DNA of 64,000 nt from Balamuthia mandrillaris (lineage: Eukaryota > Discosea > Longamoebia > Balamuthiidae). Made by a program: the position numbers and the translations under genes. Shown one piece after another: positions 44,519 through 54,426 of the stretch. The notes under the pieces are model-generated. The model saw only the letters and a list, made by a program, of their open reading frames with translations. It made no database searches and was not told the DNA's origin. Location of the stretch: positions 1-64,000 of the forward strand of contig JAVKOQ010000157.1 of the NCBI GenBank assembly GCA_031835245.1. The letters run 5' to 3'. Within the stretch, counting starts at the first letter, position 1. The number at the start of each line of letters is the position of its first letter.

Positions 44519-44747
44519 GAGTGAAACCTGTACAATAAAAACGCTGGTCGGCAGGAAGGATGGGTCGTCGACAAATGTCGCAGTAAAAGTGGTACTGCGC
44601 TTTGCGGGAGGGAGAGGAGAAAGAGGCGTCCAGCAAGTCCTGGAGCAACCGCTGCTTGCTGGGGCCGCGGTTTCCATCGTCAGCGCCGCCGCCCGATGAA
44701 CAAGAAGAAGGCGCGGTGGAGTGTTGCTGCTTTGCTTGTTGTTGCAT
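38233..44747 (-). CDS. Carboxylic acid reductase (A-T-R) with N-terminal ZZ zinc finger
   Basis: Sixteen exons, all phases closing, about 1609 residues: 44747-44528, 44104-43636, 43509-43353, 43147-43042, 42981-42905, 42835-42626, 42502-42257, 42155-42091, 42026-41957, 41900-41733, 41643-41483, 41379-41236, 41163-40704, 40640-39660, 39594-38600 and 38533-38233. A ZZ finger (about residues 50-100) shows CDIC, CTECGNYDFCAKC and HLRRTH. The adenylation domain (about 230-880) is long-chain acyl-CoA synthetase-like: MENRPCLGTR, YTSGSTGTPKG, GWFHTGD, HGDSLNSFLVAVIVPN. The carrier Ser is in GGDSLSAV (about 983). The reductase begins VMLTGATGFLG and has the Y-x3-K of YNQTK. It should activate a fatty or aryl acid, load it on phosphopantetheine and reduce it to the aldehyde with NADPH. 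A Lys-Glu run of about 50 residues lies in the adenylation domain's C-terminal part. Confidence 0.9.
40800..40976. repeat. CTCCTT hexamer repeat, coding
   Basis: About 28 tandem CTCCTT units. It lies inside exon 13 of the carboxylic acid reductase, on the sense strand GAGAAG-type, encoding alternating Lys-Glu. Unlike the intronic repeats, this one is purine-rich on the sense strand. Confidence 0.95.
44110..44511. repeat. AAG/AACAAG/GA compound microsatellite
   Basis: About 400 bases of GAA, then AACAAG hexamers, then (GA)n. It occupies intron 1 of the ZZ-carboxylic acid reductase gene and is pyrimidine-rich on the sense strand. Confidence 0.93.
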
Positions 44748-45206
44748 TGGGCGCAATAGTAGTCTTTCTTTCTCTGTGTTTAGTAGAATAATACTAAAGA
44801 CGCTTCTCAAAAGAGAGACAGAAGTCCACCTCTTCTTCTTCTTCTTCTTCGTCGTAGTGCTTTCCGCTAAAAGCAACGTTACTTTTCTGTCGACACGAGA
44901 AGAGGAGAAGCCTTGGGGACCAGCGACCAGGATGATGAATGCTGTGATGAAAAGGTTGCTGGCATACTTTAGTGGAAGAGGAGAAGAGAGGAGAGAAGAG
45001 CAGAAAAGGAGAGGAGAGGAGAGAGGAGGGGAGATACCAGAAAATTGTCGACAACAATTGACTGCAAGTGCAGCGTTTCTGCAGGTGGTGACCACAATTT
45101 TTAATGGAATACGTGCAGTTTTACTGCACGATGACTATAGAAATTGACCACCATTTAACGGTAAAAACCGCAAAAAAAAAACTCCAAATCTGTATTGGGG
45201 AAGCTG
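44748..45206. promoter_or_regulatory. Divergent intergenic region
   Basis: About 460 bases between the start codons of the carboxylic acid reductase (minus) and the Nudix-like gene (plus); both promoters must lie here. A CTT/GAA run is near 44827 and a GAGAGGA block near 44975-45035. No TATA box is obvious. Confidence 0.4.
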
Positions 45207-46984
45207 ATGGAAGGCTCTTCTTCTTCGATGGGCGATTACCCGCTTTCTATGAACCAACCACAGCAGGCAAACAGCACCGCGCAAGGGCCGTCCTCTCCTT
45301 CAACCTTGTATCGCCCTTCCCATCGCAAGAATGAGGTCGACCCTCATCAGGCCGGCTCATCCAGCCCTGCTTCTTCTTCATCGAGTGACCGAGCTTACTT
45401 CCTTCCCTACGCCTCACAAGGAGGAGAGAGTTGCATACCTCCGTCCACTTGTTCAAGTGCGCCAAGCCTGACTTGACTTTTTTTTTCGCTCTCATTGTTT
45501 ATCTCTCTCTCTTTTTTTTCCTGATTGATTTTTTTGAATATTTATTCCAAGGAGAACCTGTTTATGATGAGAAAGGATTTCGTTTGCGTGCTGGCTGTTT
45601 TCCTCTTCGTCCCAGTCCTGAAGGCACTCTCCTCCTTCCACCTTTTTCTTTTTCCTTGTCCTTCTGCTTCTCCTTCTCCTTCTCCTTCTCCTTCTCCTTC
45701 TTCTCCTTCTCCTTCTCCTTCTCCTTCTCCTTCTCTCCTTCTCCTTCCTCTTCCTCCTTTCTCCTTCTCCTTCTCCTTCTCCTTCTCCTTCTCCTTCTCC
45801 TTCTCCTTCTCCTTCTCCTTCTCCTTCTCCTTCTCCTTCTCCTTCTCCTTCTCCTTCTCCTTCTCCTTCTCCTTTTCCTCCGCATTCGTTTCATCTTCTC
45901 CTTCTCCTCATCAACCACTTTGTTTTAAAATATCCAGGCAGGACGTTGGAGCTTTTGCTCGTGACCAGCAAGAAGGACAAGAGCCGGTGGACCATTCCCG
46001 CTGGGCCAATACAGTTTGGAGAGATAGCGGCGGAGACCTCGTGCAGAGAGACGAGGAGCAAGGCTGGAGTCTCTGGTAGACTCAGAGATCCTGAGCGACC
46101 GGTAGGCGTTTGGTTGCATCCGGATGGCAAAACAAAGACTTCTCTCTTTCTTCTTGACGTATGTTCTCTGATTTTTTTACTTCTATTCTCTCTTCACCCA
46201 CGTCACCCTCTTCTCCCTCCTCCTTTCTGTTTCCATTTTTAACCATCTTGATTTTCAAACGTCATAGGTATTACCGGAATATGAGAAGGAGTGGGAGCAA
46301 GCTGACCGAGAGCGAAAGTGGTTCTCACTCTCTGATGCAGAACAAGCCCTCCAATGGAAGCCTTTGTTGCACAGAATGTTCCTCGCCCTGAAGCACAGAC
46401 TAGGTCTCCTCTCATCGGCCCCGAGCTCTTCCACAGGGGGCGGCATGGACGAAAATACTCTCCTTCATCCTCCTCATCACCATCAAGACACAGAATCCTT
46501 GTTGAGCGGAACAACTTCCAACAATGCAGCAACGACCAACTATCAGCATCTCTCTCCTTCGTCTTCTCCGTCACCATCATCGACCACAACATCCAGCGCT
46601 GGTGTTTCCACCACTCCCTTTCACGTCACGATGCCAGCACATAGCTCCTCATCTTTCTCTACTTCAACCTCGGGAGAAGGCTTAAATGCGTTGGTAGAAT
46701 CAGCAGCTGGTTTGGAGGAAGGAAATGGCTCAAGAAGATCCACTATCGCTCTCGTACGAAAAGGAGCAAGAACAGCACCTTCTACCGAAACTATCTCTTC
46801 TTCTTCTTCTGCAACCGGCCACAAGAGGAAAGCTGCTGAACAAGATGACGAAGACGCGGAGCGGGAATTGGGAGGAGAGGAAGAGCGGAGGTTTGCGGGC
46901 GGAGAGGAAGGAGGGACCTCTTTATCGGACGCTGCTTCGGGCGGCGGTCGTAAGACGAGGGCGAGAACTTTGCAACATCAGTGA
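45207..46984 (+). CDS. Nudix-fold protein, diphosphoinositol phosphohydrolase-like, with altered Nudix box
   Basis: Four exons, 45207-45456, 45552-45614 (donor uncertain, could be 45609), 45938-46158 and 46268-46984; 416 residues. The N-terminus is Ser/Pro/Gln rich. The fold matches DIPP/Aps1: GFRLRAGCFPLR, LLLVTSKKDKSRWTIPAG, KTKTSLFLLDV, and RERKWFSLSDAEQALQW. The Nudix box reads G-x5-E-x7-RE-T-R-S-K-AG-V: the two catalytic Glu of REUxEExGU are replaced by Ser-Lys. Family enzymes cleave pyrophosphates of inositol phosphates; this one may be inactive or a binding protein. The last 180 residues are Ser/Thr/Glu low complexity with a basic motif (GHKRKAAEQ). Confidence 0.82.
45658..45883. repeat. 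CTTCTC hexamer microsatellite, intronic
   Basis: About 225 bases of CTCCTT/CTTCTC repeat in intron 2 of the Nudix-like gene. It is the same hexamer as the coding repeat in the neighbouring carboxylic acid reductase, here pyrimidine-rich on the sense strand. Confidence 0.93.
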
Positions 46985-47269
46985 AGAGAGAGATTAGACG
47001 AGAGAGATTATACAACAGAGAGAGAGAGAGAGAGGGAGAGAGAGAGAGAGAGAGGAGAGAGAGAGGGAGAGAGAGAGAGAGAGAGAGGGAGAGAGCATAA
47101 TACCAAAAAACAAAAAAAAGAAAACGACTAATGATAACTAATAGGTTAAGGTTCCTTCGAAGTTTCCTATGATACTAATAGTGACTAAAGAGTTTTCGGG
47201 GGAATTTTCGGCGGAAAGAAAAAGAAAGTTTTTGTCACAAACAACAAACACAGCGAAAGACGCGTGGAA
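46985..47269. repeat. GA/GGGA microsatellite, intergenic
   Basis: The 285 bases between the Nudix-like and cytochrome b5 reductase genes contain a GAGA/GGGAGA run at about 47020-47094. The remainder is the 5' leader of the reductase. No gene was seen. Confidence 0.8.
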
Positions 47270-48970
47270 ATGGAAGAGGAGGGCACCACCGCTACCATGA
47301 AAGAGGAGCAACAACAAGAGGCGGAGCGTAAACGCCTGAAGAAACTGGCCAAGAAGGAGAGGAAGGCAAAGCTCAAGGCGGATAGGAAGCTCAAAGGCCA
47401 CAACGGCCCCTCCGCAGAGGAATGCGTCCCGCCCGAGGCAGCCTTGTCGCTGGAGCACTGGACGTGAGTAGCGATTCACAAGGAGTTTTATTAAAAAAAA
47501 AAAAAACAAAAAAAAACAAAAAAAGTGTAGCGAGAGGTGGGTGTTAACGTGCTGACAAAACATTGGACATAGTTCTTTGCAGGTGATACAAACGGAGCAT
47601 ATCAGCCCTGACACTAAGCTGCTCCGGTTTGCTCTGCCTTCGCCTGATAAAAGCGTAATATACTTTCTGCTACGTTTTTTCGTTCTCTCCTCTTTCTCTA
47701 ACTCACTTGTGTTGTAGTCTTTGCTTGCCGTTGTTTTGAGATATATATATAATATCATTATGTCTTGTTGTCTTCTTCTTGTTCTTTTGTTCTTCATGGC
47801 GTACTTCGTTCTTGTTGTTCTTCTTTTCCTTCTTCGTTCTCCTCCTCCTCCTCCTTCGTTCTTCTTGTTCTTGTTCTTCTTCTTCTTCTTCTTCTTCTTC
47901 TTCTTCTTCTTCTTCTTCTTCATTGTTGGGTGTTTCCGTTTTCTGACTTTCTCTTCAAACAGTTGGGTTTACCAGAGGTCAGCTGTGTTGTGGTGCGTGC
48001 ACCGGAAAGCCACGTCGCGCAGTCAGGCAGAGGTCCATTCAAGGATAGACCCTATTCTCCCACCTCCACACATAGAGACAAAGGTTTGTTATTCTTTTTT
48101 TGTTTATTCGCTCTCAAAGTCTTCACTTGTGTTTGACCATTAGGATTTGCTCACCCCAACACAAATGTTGCCAAACAGGATACTTTGACTTGATAGTCAA
48201 AACCTACGAAGAAGGCAAAGTTAGCAGCTATCTGTACAGCGTTAATGAAGGCGACCATGTCGACCTAAAAGCTCGCAAGTGCAAGTTTTTGTACCGCCCC
48301 AACAATCCTGCTGCAAAGAAGCTTATTCTCATTGCTGGTGGCACTGGCATTGCTCCTATGTTTCAGGTATGTTTTTTCACATGTTGTGTACATTCTCTGT
48401 TCCGCGATAGAGTATCCTAATTTTTCTTTTTTTATTAACCCTCTTCCGCGTTACACTATTAGATAATAAAAGAGATAGCAAGCAACCCAGATGACGAGAC
48501 TAAAGCCGTTCTCCTCTTTTCCAACAAGACCGAAGAGGACATTTTATTACGGAAAGAGTTGGACCACTTTGCCGCACTACGACCCGACCACTTTCAACCC
48601 ATCTACACCTTGACTAGAGATGCCCCTGAGGTTTGTTTTTTTTTTTTCTCTCCCCTATTCTTGTTGTTGTCTTTTTTTTTTTTGCTTTCTATTTTCGTGG
48701 TGTAAAGGAGATCCTGAGATTTCCCATTTTTGAATCTGTTGGGCTCAACTTTCCTTTTCTCACAACTAGGGTTGGACAGGAGAAAGGGGCAGAGTGGACG
48801 CCTCCATGGTAGCACGGCATTGCCCGCCAGCAACGGAGGAGGGCGTCCTGGTGATGGTCTGCGGGCCGTCCGGCTTTTACAAACACGTCTGCGGCAAGAG
48901 GCGAGAGGAGGGGATAACCGGCGTCCTGGGCGAGCTGGGCTATCGCCCCGCCCAAGTCTTTAAGTTTTGA
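47270..48970 (+). CDS. NADH-cytochrome b5 reductase-like flavoprotein
   Basis: Six exons, 47270-47463, 47573-47654, 47963-48083, 48179-48366, 48463-48630 and 48770-48970, phases close, 317 residues. The N-terminus is Lys/Glu rich with no clear membrane anchor. The FAD-binding motif is RPYSPTS, followed by YFDLIVKTYEEGKVSSYL. The NADH-binding segment is IAGGTGIAPMFQ, and the C-terminal MVCGPSGFYKHV matches the family CGP motif. It should pass electrons from NADH to cytochrome b5 for fatty acid desaturation and sterol synthesis, possibly serving EBP-pathway enzymes encoded nearby (inference). The residue pair after CGP and the ending VFKF are typical. Confidence 0.93.
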
Positions 48971-49572
48971 GGTGAGCTTACCTTTTTTTTTTTTATTTTC
49001 TTAAGAAAATAAAGGGTTGGGGGGCGGAGATGACGCGATCACGCTTTGATTTTACTAAATCTTGTGCTTTGTTGTTGCGAGGAGATAGCGGTGGATCGAT
49101 AAATCCCCGAAGGTTAAATGAACCTCTTCCATAAAAGGATTTTCTCAAATGGTAATTTTCCTTTTCCGTTCTGCTGGATCGTCGGCCCGTTCGCCATTGG
49201 CCCAATTCAAATTTTCATTTGTGGCGCAGAAAATTGAGGGAAAGCGGGGACGCTTTTGGGTTCGGTGCTATTTTTTTTGTTTATTTTTCTTTTATCTCTC
49301 TCACCCTCCCGCAAGCAACAGCTGGCTCTCGGCCTGCCCTAACCGGTCACTTTTTTCACTGGTCTTGTACCGGTATTTCTCTGTTTTTTCTTTTCCGCAA
49401 CCGTTTTTGTTTTCTCCCCCCTGTTGGGTAAGATAAACCGTTGGGTTTTCGTCAAACCGTCTCGGGAGACTGACATCTTGTTCATCGTCAACCTCGTTTA
49501 ACACAAAAGATTAATACCCATCTCCTCAGCATCTTTTTTTTAAGCAAACAAATCTTGGACAACAACAAACAA
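48971..49572. other. Intergenic
   Basis: About 600 bases between two plus-strand genes, T-rich with several CAACCG/CGGTT elements near 49330-49450. No gene was supported. Confidence 0.5.
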
Positions 49573-50559
49573 ATGGAGACAAGTCCTTTTCACATGGACG
49601 ACGAGGAAGAAAAGATGCACATCGTTCCGAGCCAACACGACCCAGCTGCTGCCTACAACTTCAACTTTGCGGCTGCGGAGTTTGTAGCGCCCACTGTCGC
49701 TTTTTCTCCTCGTCGCAACACCATCTCCTCTTCCACCTCCCCTTTCTCCACCTCCCCCTCCTCTTGCTCTGAGGGGGAGGACCCTTACGCCTCCTCTCCT
49801 CCCCCCTGCTTCCACAGCCTAACCGACGACCGAACGTTTCCTTCCTCCTTCTCTCCTTCTCTCCTCCGCAACTACTCCTCTCTTCGCATCGGCGACTGCA
49901 GCAACCACAGCGCTACGCAAGCCACTTGCTGTTCCCCTTTCAACGCAGACGCCGCGGCAACCGCCCCCAAAAGCAGACTTGAGCAAGAGGGAGAAGAACT
50001 GAGACACAGAACGCCGACAGCTCGACTCAAACGGGACCGGAGCAGCAGCAACATGGTCTGTGGGGTGGAGCTGAAGACGCCCTCCCCCAAGCAAAGGCTT
50101 CGCGGGAGGTCCCGCAGCAAGACCCTCACTCCCCCCAAGGGCACCCTCTCCAAGTCCATCGTCATGATGACGGCGCGGAGGCAGCTCTTCCCGGTGGGGG
50201 ACAAGGACGCCCTGGGCAAGTCTTTGGACCAGGCCTTGGACGAGCTCATCAAGAGCAAGGCGCAGCAGTGGAGCTTGGACTTTGAGAACAAGGAGCAAGA
50301 ACTGCCAGAGGGCATTTATCCTGTTGTTGTCGAGGCTCCTTCTTCTTCTTCTTCATTCGCACGAGGACACGGCGAGGAACAGCAGCAAGGCATGACGACC
50401 ACAACGATTTTGGCAGAGGAAGAGAGACTTCTCGCTTGGCAACAACAACAACATCAACCACACCCACAGCGACCACCGATGCTGGAGATACCCGCAACCT
50501 CCTCTGCAACGAGCTCCAATTCGCCGCCGTTGTTGCGAGCAGCGGAAGGCACCCCCTGA
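49573..50559 (+). CDS. CIP/KIP-like cyclin-dependent kinase inhibitor (CDI domain)
   Basis: Single exon, 328 residues from ATG 49573. The first 200 residues are Ser/Pro rich with many SP/TP sites (PTVAFSPRR, TPSPKQRL, TLTPPKG), which are candidate CDK phosphorylation sites. A CDI-like segment lies at about residues 208-257: ARRQLFPVG, then a helix, then QQWSLDFENKEQELPEGIYPV. This matches p27/KRP order: R-x-L-F cyclin-binding element, helix, W-x-DF insertion into the kinase, and P-L-x-G-x-Y. The remainder is Gln/His/Pro rich. It should inhibit cyclin-CDK complexes. The match is short, so confidence is moderate. Confidence 0.62.
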   Translation: METSPFHMDDEEEKMHIVPSQHDPAAAYNFNFAAAEFVAPTVAFSPRRNTISSSTSPFSTSPSSCSEGEDPYASSPPPCFHSLTDDRTFPSSFSPSLLRNYSSLRIGDCSNHSATQATCCSPFNADAAATAPKSRLEQEGEELRHRTPTARLKRDRSSSNMVCGVELKTPSPKQRLRGRSRSKTLTPPKGTLSKSIVMMTARRQLFPVGDKDALGKSLDQALDELIKSKAQQWSLDFENKEQELPEGIYPVVVEAPSSSSSFARGHGEEQQQGMTTTTILAEEERLLAWQQQQHQPHPQRPPMLEIPATSSATSSNSPPLLRAAEGTP

Positions 50560-50779
50560 TAAAAAAAAAAAGCACCCGCCACCACCTGTGACCTAAGCCT
50601 TTCACTGCAACCAACGCGCACACGCCCCCTTTTTTTTCGCTGTACATTTAAATTACGAGAAAAAAAAAAGCGCGGGAAAACGCAAAATGTAAATTAAATT
50701 AAAATTAACACGGGGAGCCAGCTATTCGATTTTCTCTTGCCAACCGCCAACCGCCACGGGCTCCGCCCTCTCAGACCCG

Positions 50780-51410
50780 TTGTCACCCTTCTCCCTTGGC
50801 GTCACAACGCTGCGCCTCCTCAACGACGAGGTACTACCCCTCCTCTTTGACGAGACGAGACACTGCCCCTCCTCCTCAATGGAACGGCCCTCCTCGATGG
50901 ACGAGGTGTTGCCCCTCCGTGACGAGACACTGCCCTCCTCTGTGATGAGACACTGTCCCTCCTCCTAGACGAGACGAGACGAGACGCTGCCCCTCCTCCT
51001 CGATGGAACACTGCCCCTTCTGGATGAGGTGCTGCCCCTCCTCTTTGACGAGACAATACCCCTTCTCCTAGCCGAGGTGCTGCCCGTCCTCTTAGATGAG
51101 ACCCTACCCCTCCTAGATGATATCAGATGCTGCCCTCCTCTTAGACGAGACGAGACGAGACGAGACGAGACGGTGCCCTTTCTCCTTCCTAGAACACTGC
51201 CCCTCCTTGATGGAATGCTGCCCCTCCTCCTCCTATACAAGACGCTGCCCCTCCTAGATGGAACACTGCCCCTCCTAGACGAGATGCTGATGAGACAGTG
51301 CCCCTCCTCCAAGATGGAACGCTGCCCCTCCTCTTATATGAGACGCTGCCCCTCCTTGATGGAACGCTGCTCTCCTGGACAAGACGCTGACGGGATGCTG
51401 CTCTTGTTTT
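50780..51410. repeat. Degenerate 18-24-base minisatellite (GACGAGACGCTGCCCCTCCT-like)
   Basis: About 25-30 diverged copies of a unit built from CTGCCCCTCCT plus GAYGAGACR or GATGGAACR. In one plus frame it encodes LPLLDET/LPLLDGT. Stops and frame changes make a functional gene unlikely. It is distinct in composition (GC-rich) from the surrounding AT-rich DNA. Confidence 0.85.
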
Positions 51411-51429
51411 CAGTCTAGATGCTCCATAT

Positions 51430-51715
51430 CTGGGAGCAGCCTTGCCATGGGTGCATATCCTTGGATATCTGTGGGCGGACCTCCTCGCCCTATTTATAGG
51501 CGCTTATTTCTGGGCTGCATATCCATGGGCGCATATCTGTATCTGTGGGCGCCAATCCGTGGACCGCTGAGCCAAATCCATAGGCGCATGTCCATGGGTG
51601 CATATCCTTGTCTGTGGGCGGATATCCATATCTGTAGGCCACATATCTGTGGGCGCCAATCCGTGGGCTGCATATCGTGGGTGCATATCCTTATCTGTGG
51701 GCCGCCTTTCAGTAG
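51430..51715. repeat. Second minisatellite (GGGCGCATATCCATG-like)
   Basis: About a dozen copies of a unit such as CATATCCRTGGGYGCATATC and CTGTGGGCGCCAATCCGTGG, directly after the first minisatellite. It shows the same kind of degeneracy and no sensible protein. Confidence 0.8.
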
Positions 51716-51744
51716 TGGGCCGAACAGAATTGAACAAGATCAAT

Positions 51745-51973
51745 AACAAATGATATTCCTTTCATAACAGAGCTTGGGCTGGCAGTAAGTGATGGTGGTA
51801 ATGGAAACAACGGCCAGCAGGAACAGCAGGTGTCGCCAGCAACAAGTGTAGCAAAGCACCGCCGTTACACTTGCCATGGCTGTGGGAGAACGGGCCACAA
51901 TGTTAAAACTTGTTCCTCAATAACTTTTACCAAAGAGACTACCTCTGAGGCACAGCCTTCCACAGGAACATGA
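51745..51973 (+). pseudogene. C-terminal remnant with CCHC zinc knuckle
   Basis: An open segment without a clear start, ending at TGA 51971-51973, encodes an acidic/Gln stretch then RRYTCHGCGRTGHNVKTC. This is a perfect C-x2-C-x4-H-x4-C zinc knuckle, found in retroelement Gag and at the C-terminus of MULE-type transposases. Because it abuts two minisatellites and lacks an upstream domain, it is probably the decayed end of a mobile element or an isolated exon. Confidence 0.5.
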
Positions 51974-52434
51974 ACAGCCCACTCATAGAACACACCACCA
52001 AACGTCACAACAACAACATCTCATCACGTTCATTCTGCTCTCTTCGTGAAGTTTCACGTTCTTTTTTTTTTTACAAGTACATGAAAATTAATCTATCACT
52101 ACAGATCTAAAAAAGCATTGAATCTCAAGCAATCCCCCCGAAGTTTATTAGGAGCTTTCCTTATTTGCGATCCACATCGGAAGGAACTCTGCTGTAATAA
52201 GTCCTTGTTTCCTTTTGCTCGGTTTGCCACGTCCCCCAACTCCCCGTTGGCCTCCCGTGAAAATTAACCTTAAAACGATTTATTCATTATTTTAGGCCAT
52301 GATCTAATGATCGGAATGGACAAGGGGTCCAATGGAAAATCAAACCGAACACCAGGTTCATTTGGAGAAATTAATGAACGTTAAACACTGGTAACCCCAC
52401 TTACTTCTCTTTTGCAAAGAAAACAAAGCGCGCA
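51974..52434. other. Intergenic
   Basis: About 460 bases between the zinc-knuckle remnant and the MRH gene. No gene or strong signal was found. Confidence 0.5.
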
Positions 52435-52686
52435 ATGCGGGGACCGTTCGTTGTTGTGGTGGTGGCTCTGGTGCTGGCTGTATCCGCCAACGTGGGTATG
52501 GTCGTTGGCGACTCGTGCATAGGAAAAATAGGGCAGCACACCTACAATATTTCGAAGTTACAAGGAACAGAAGTCAACGTGGAAGGTCAACATGGCGTCT
52601 ACTATTACATGCCTTGCGGTATAGTGCAACAAAAAAAGTCCGTACTTTCTCTTTCTTGCTCTTTTTCTTTTTTGTTCGTCTTTATT

Positions 52687-52731
<45 letters not shown>

Positions 52732-53196
52732 AACTTCCCATGATCCGTTTATTTATAATTCTCTTCTCGCTCTCTTTCTATGATTTTCGACGAATCAAGG
52801 TGCACCGAAAAGGGAGCATACCCAAACCCAGCGGTTTGCCAGAAAGACAAAAATAATAACTATTGGCCAGTTGGTGAGAATGACCAAGTAACCTGGCAGG
52901 CAAGGGATTCCAATCCAGCAGGCGACAAAGGCTTCAAGCTTTACTTTGCCAAAGGTGACAGCCGAGAGACCCACATCGAGTTCATCTGCGATGAGACAGT
53001 GGATCCAGGCACTCTTGCTGTCGGCAATCCAGAACAGACTAATGATGGAAAGATAACCACGTTTTATCTGAAATGGACAACAAAGTATGCCTGTCCTTAC
53101 AACAATCCCCCTCCCAAGAGAGATCTGTTGGAAAGGAAGTGCATGGACCAATGCTTCCAAAAGTGCACTTACGCTTGTGCTGTAAACTGGCCGTGA
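52435..53196 (+). CDS. Secreted MRH (mannose 6-phosphate receptor homology) domain protein
   Basis: Two exons, 52435-52637 and 52800-53196, phases close, 199 residues. A signal peptide occupies about residues 1-26 (VVVVVALVLAVSANVGMVVG). The rest is one MRH domain: GQHTYNISKLQG, YYYMPCGIV, a C...C block CTEKGAYPNPAVCQK, IEFICDETVDPGT, and TTFYLKWTTKYAC. The spacing of cysteines suggests the usual disulfides. MRH domains bind mannose-rich or phosphorylated N-glycans. With no membrane segment it should be a soluble lectin of ER, lysosome or medium. A short Cys-rich tail (RKCMDQCFQKCTYAC) follows. The intron has a CT repeat. Confidence 0.85.
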
Positions 53197-53351
53197 GCAC
53201 CTACTTGTTGTGTTGTCGTTTTGTTTTGTATGAAACACAGAGATAAAACAATACCTTGTAGTTGTTTGTAGCTCCACCTGTTTCATGTATGTTCATGCAA
53301 TACAAATAGTTTCTTCCCACTGCCTTACCCCTAGAACAGGAAATGAGACAA

Positions 53352-53399
<48 letters not shown>

Positions 53400-53472
53400 G
53401 AGAATTGTGCATATGCACCTCTAGCTTCCACCATTGTCTTATGTTTGGCTTGGCTTGTACATTGCAACAATT

Positions 53473-54225
53473 TCAGAAAAACACTGAGGTGTACTCATCC
53501 CAAGGACATCCGTTCTCTTTGGCCCACTGCAACAATTCCTTGTGTCCTCCCTTGGCTGCCGCGTTGCATGTTCCTCACCCCAAGGACACCCCTGTTCCCT
53601 CAGCCACTGTAGCATTGTCGACGCCCAAAGCAGCCCCTGCGCACGCCCTTGCATTCCAAGAAAACCCTTTCTCCTTTACCCATTTCAACACCTCCAGCTG
53701 TCCTTTCTCCGCTGCTCTTGCGCAAAGCTCTTCATTCCAAGGACACCCTTGCTCATAAAGCCATTGCACCACTTCCAATCTTCCAAGACCAGCTGCTTCG
53801 TAGTAAGCCCAACTGTCCCAGGGGCACCCGTTCTCTTTCAGCCACTGTAGCACTTCCAGCGAGGCAAAAGAGGCAGCCTCCCTAAAGGTAAAACAATTCC
53901 AGGGGCATCCCTTCTCTTTGAGATAGCACAGCACCTCCAAATGTCCTCCACGGGCTGCTGAAGCAAAAGTTTGATGGTCCCAAGGGCATCCATGTTCATG
54001 GAGCCATCGTAGCACATGCAAATGACCGTTGAGCGCGGCATCACTACAAGCCCATGCGTTCCAAGAGCATCCCTGTCCACGTGCCCACTGCAACTGGAGG
54101 CAGAGTAATTCGTCCGGGAGCAACGCATCCAGGAATGATGCTTCCGGGCTTTCTCTTGTCTTCTGTTTCTTTGTCTGGGTGCAAAGCTCTTCCTCTTGTG
54201 TGTGGGAGGCCAGAAAGAGACCCAT
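53473..54225 (-). pseudogene. GCPW-type ankyrin-repeat protein, frameshifted at 3' end
   Basis: The main ORF (54225-53575) gives 216 residues with about six ankyrin-like repeats of 33 residues, each with the pattern A-A-x-x-G-H-L-E-V-L-x-W-L-x-E-x-G-C-P-W. This variant is common in protists and in large DNA viruses of amoebae. Near 53600 the frame is lost. A second frame carries the next repeat (TMLQWLREQGCPWGEEH), and a third frame carries CNAAAKGGHKELLQW and ENGCPWDE to a stop at 53473. Two single-base shifts would restore one protein. It is either a recent pseudogene or assembly error. The N-terminus is Glu/Thr/Lys rich. Confidence 0.7.
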
Positions 54226-54379
54226 CAGAAAGAGACCTTAGAATGGAGATGATCTACTTTCTTTCTTTCTTTTCTTCTTTTTTATTTTATTTTTAATTCT
54301 TTTTTTACATTTTATTTTATTTTATGTATTTTATTTTTTTTTTGCTGAACATTTAAAAAAAAAAGAATGCGAACGACTT

Positions 54380-54426
<47 letters not shown>

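Noticed and set aside
43152-45095. Single 647-residue minus-strand ORF running through the reductase 5' end
   Set aside because: It reads through three introns of microsatellite DNA; conserved motifs require splicing at the listed sites.
45562-45918. Arg/Lys repeat ORF on the minus strand
   Set aside because: It is the antisense of the CTTCTC intronic microsatellite.
50780-51410. Tandem repeats considered as a CRISPR-like array or coding repeat
   Set aside because: There is no constant repeat with unique spacers, the genome is eukaryotic, and frames are interrupted; it is a degenerate minisatellite.
53473-54225. Ankyrin gene as an integrated viral fragment
   Set aside because: Only one gene of this type is present, with ordinary host genes on both sides and no viral core gene; the repeat type also occurs in amoebae.
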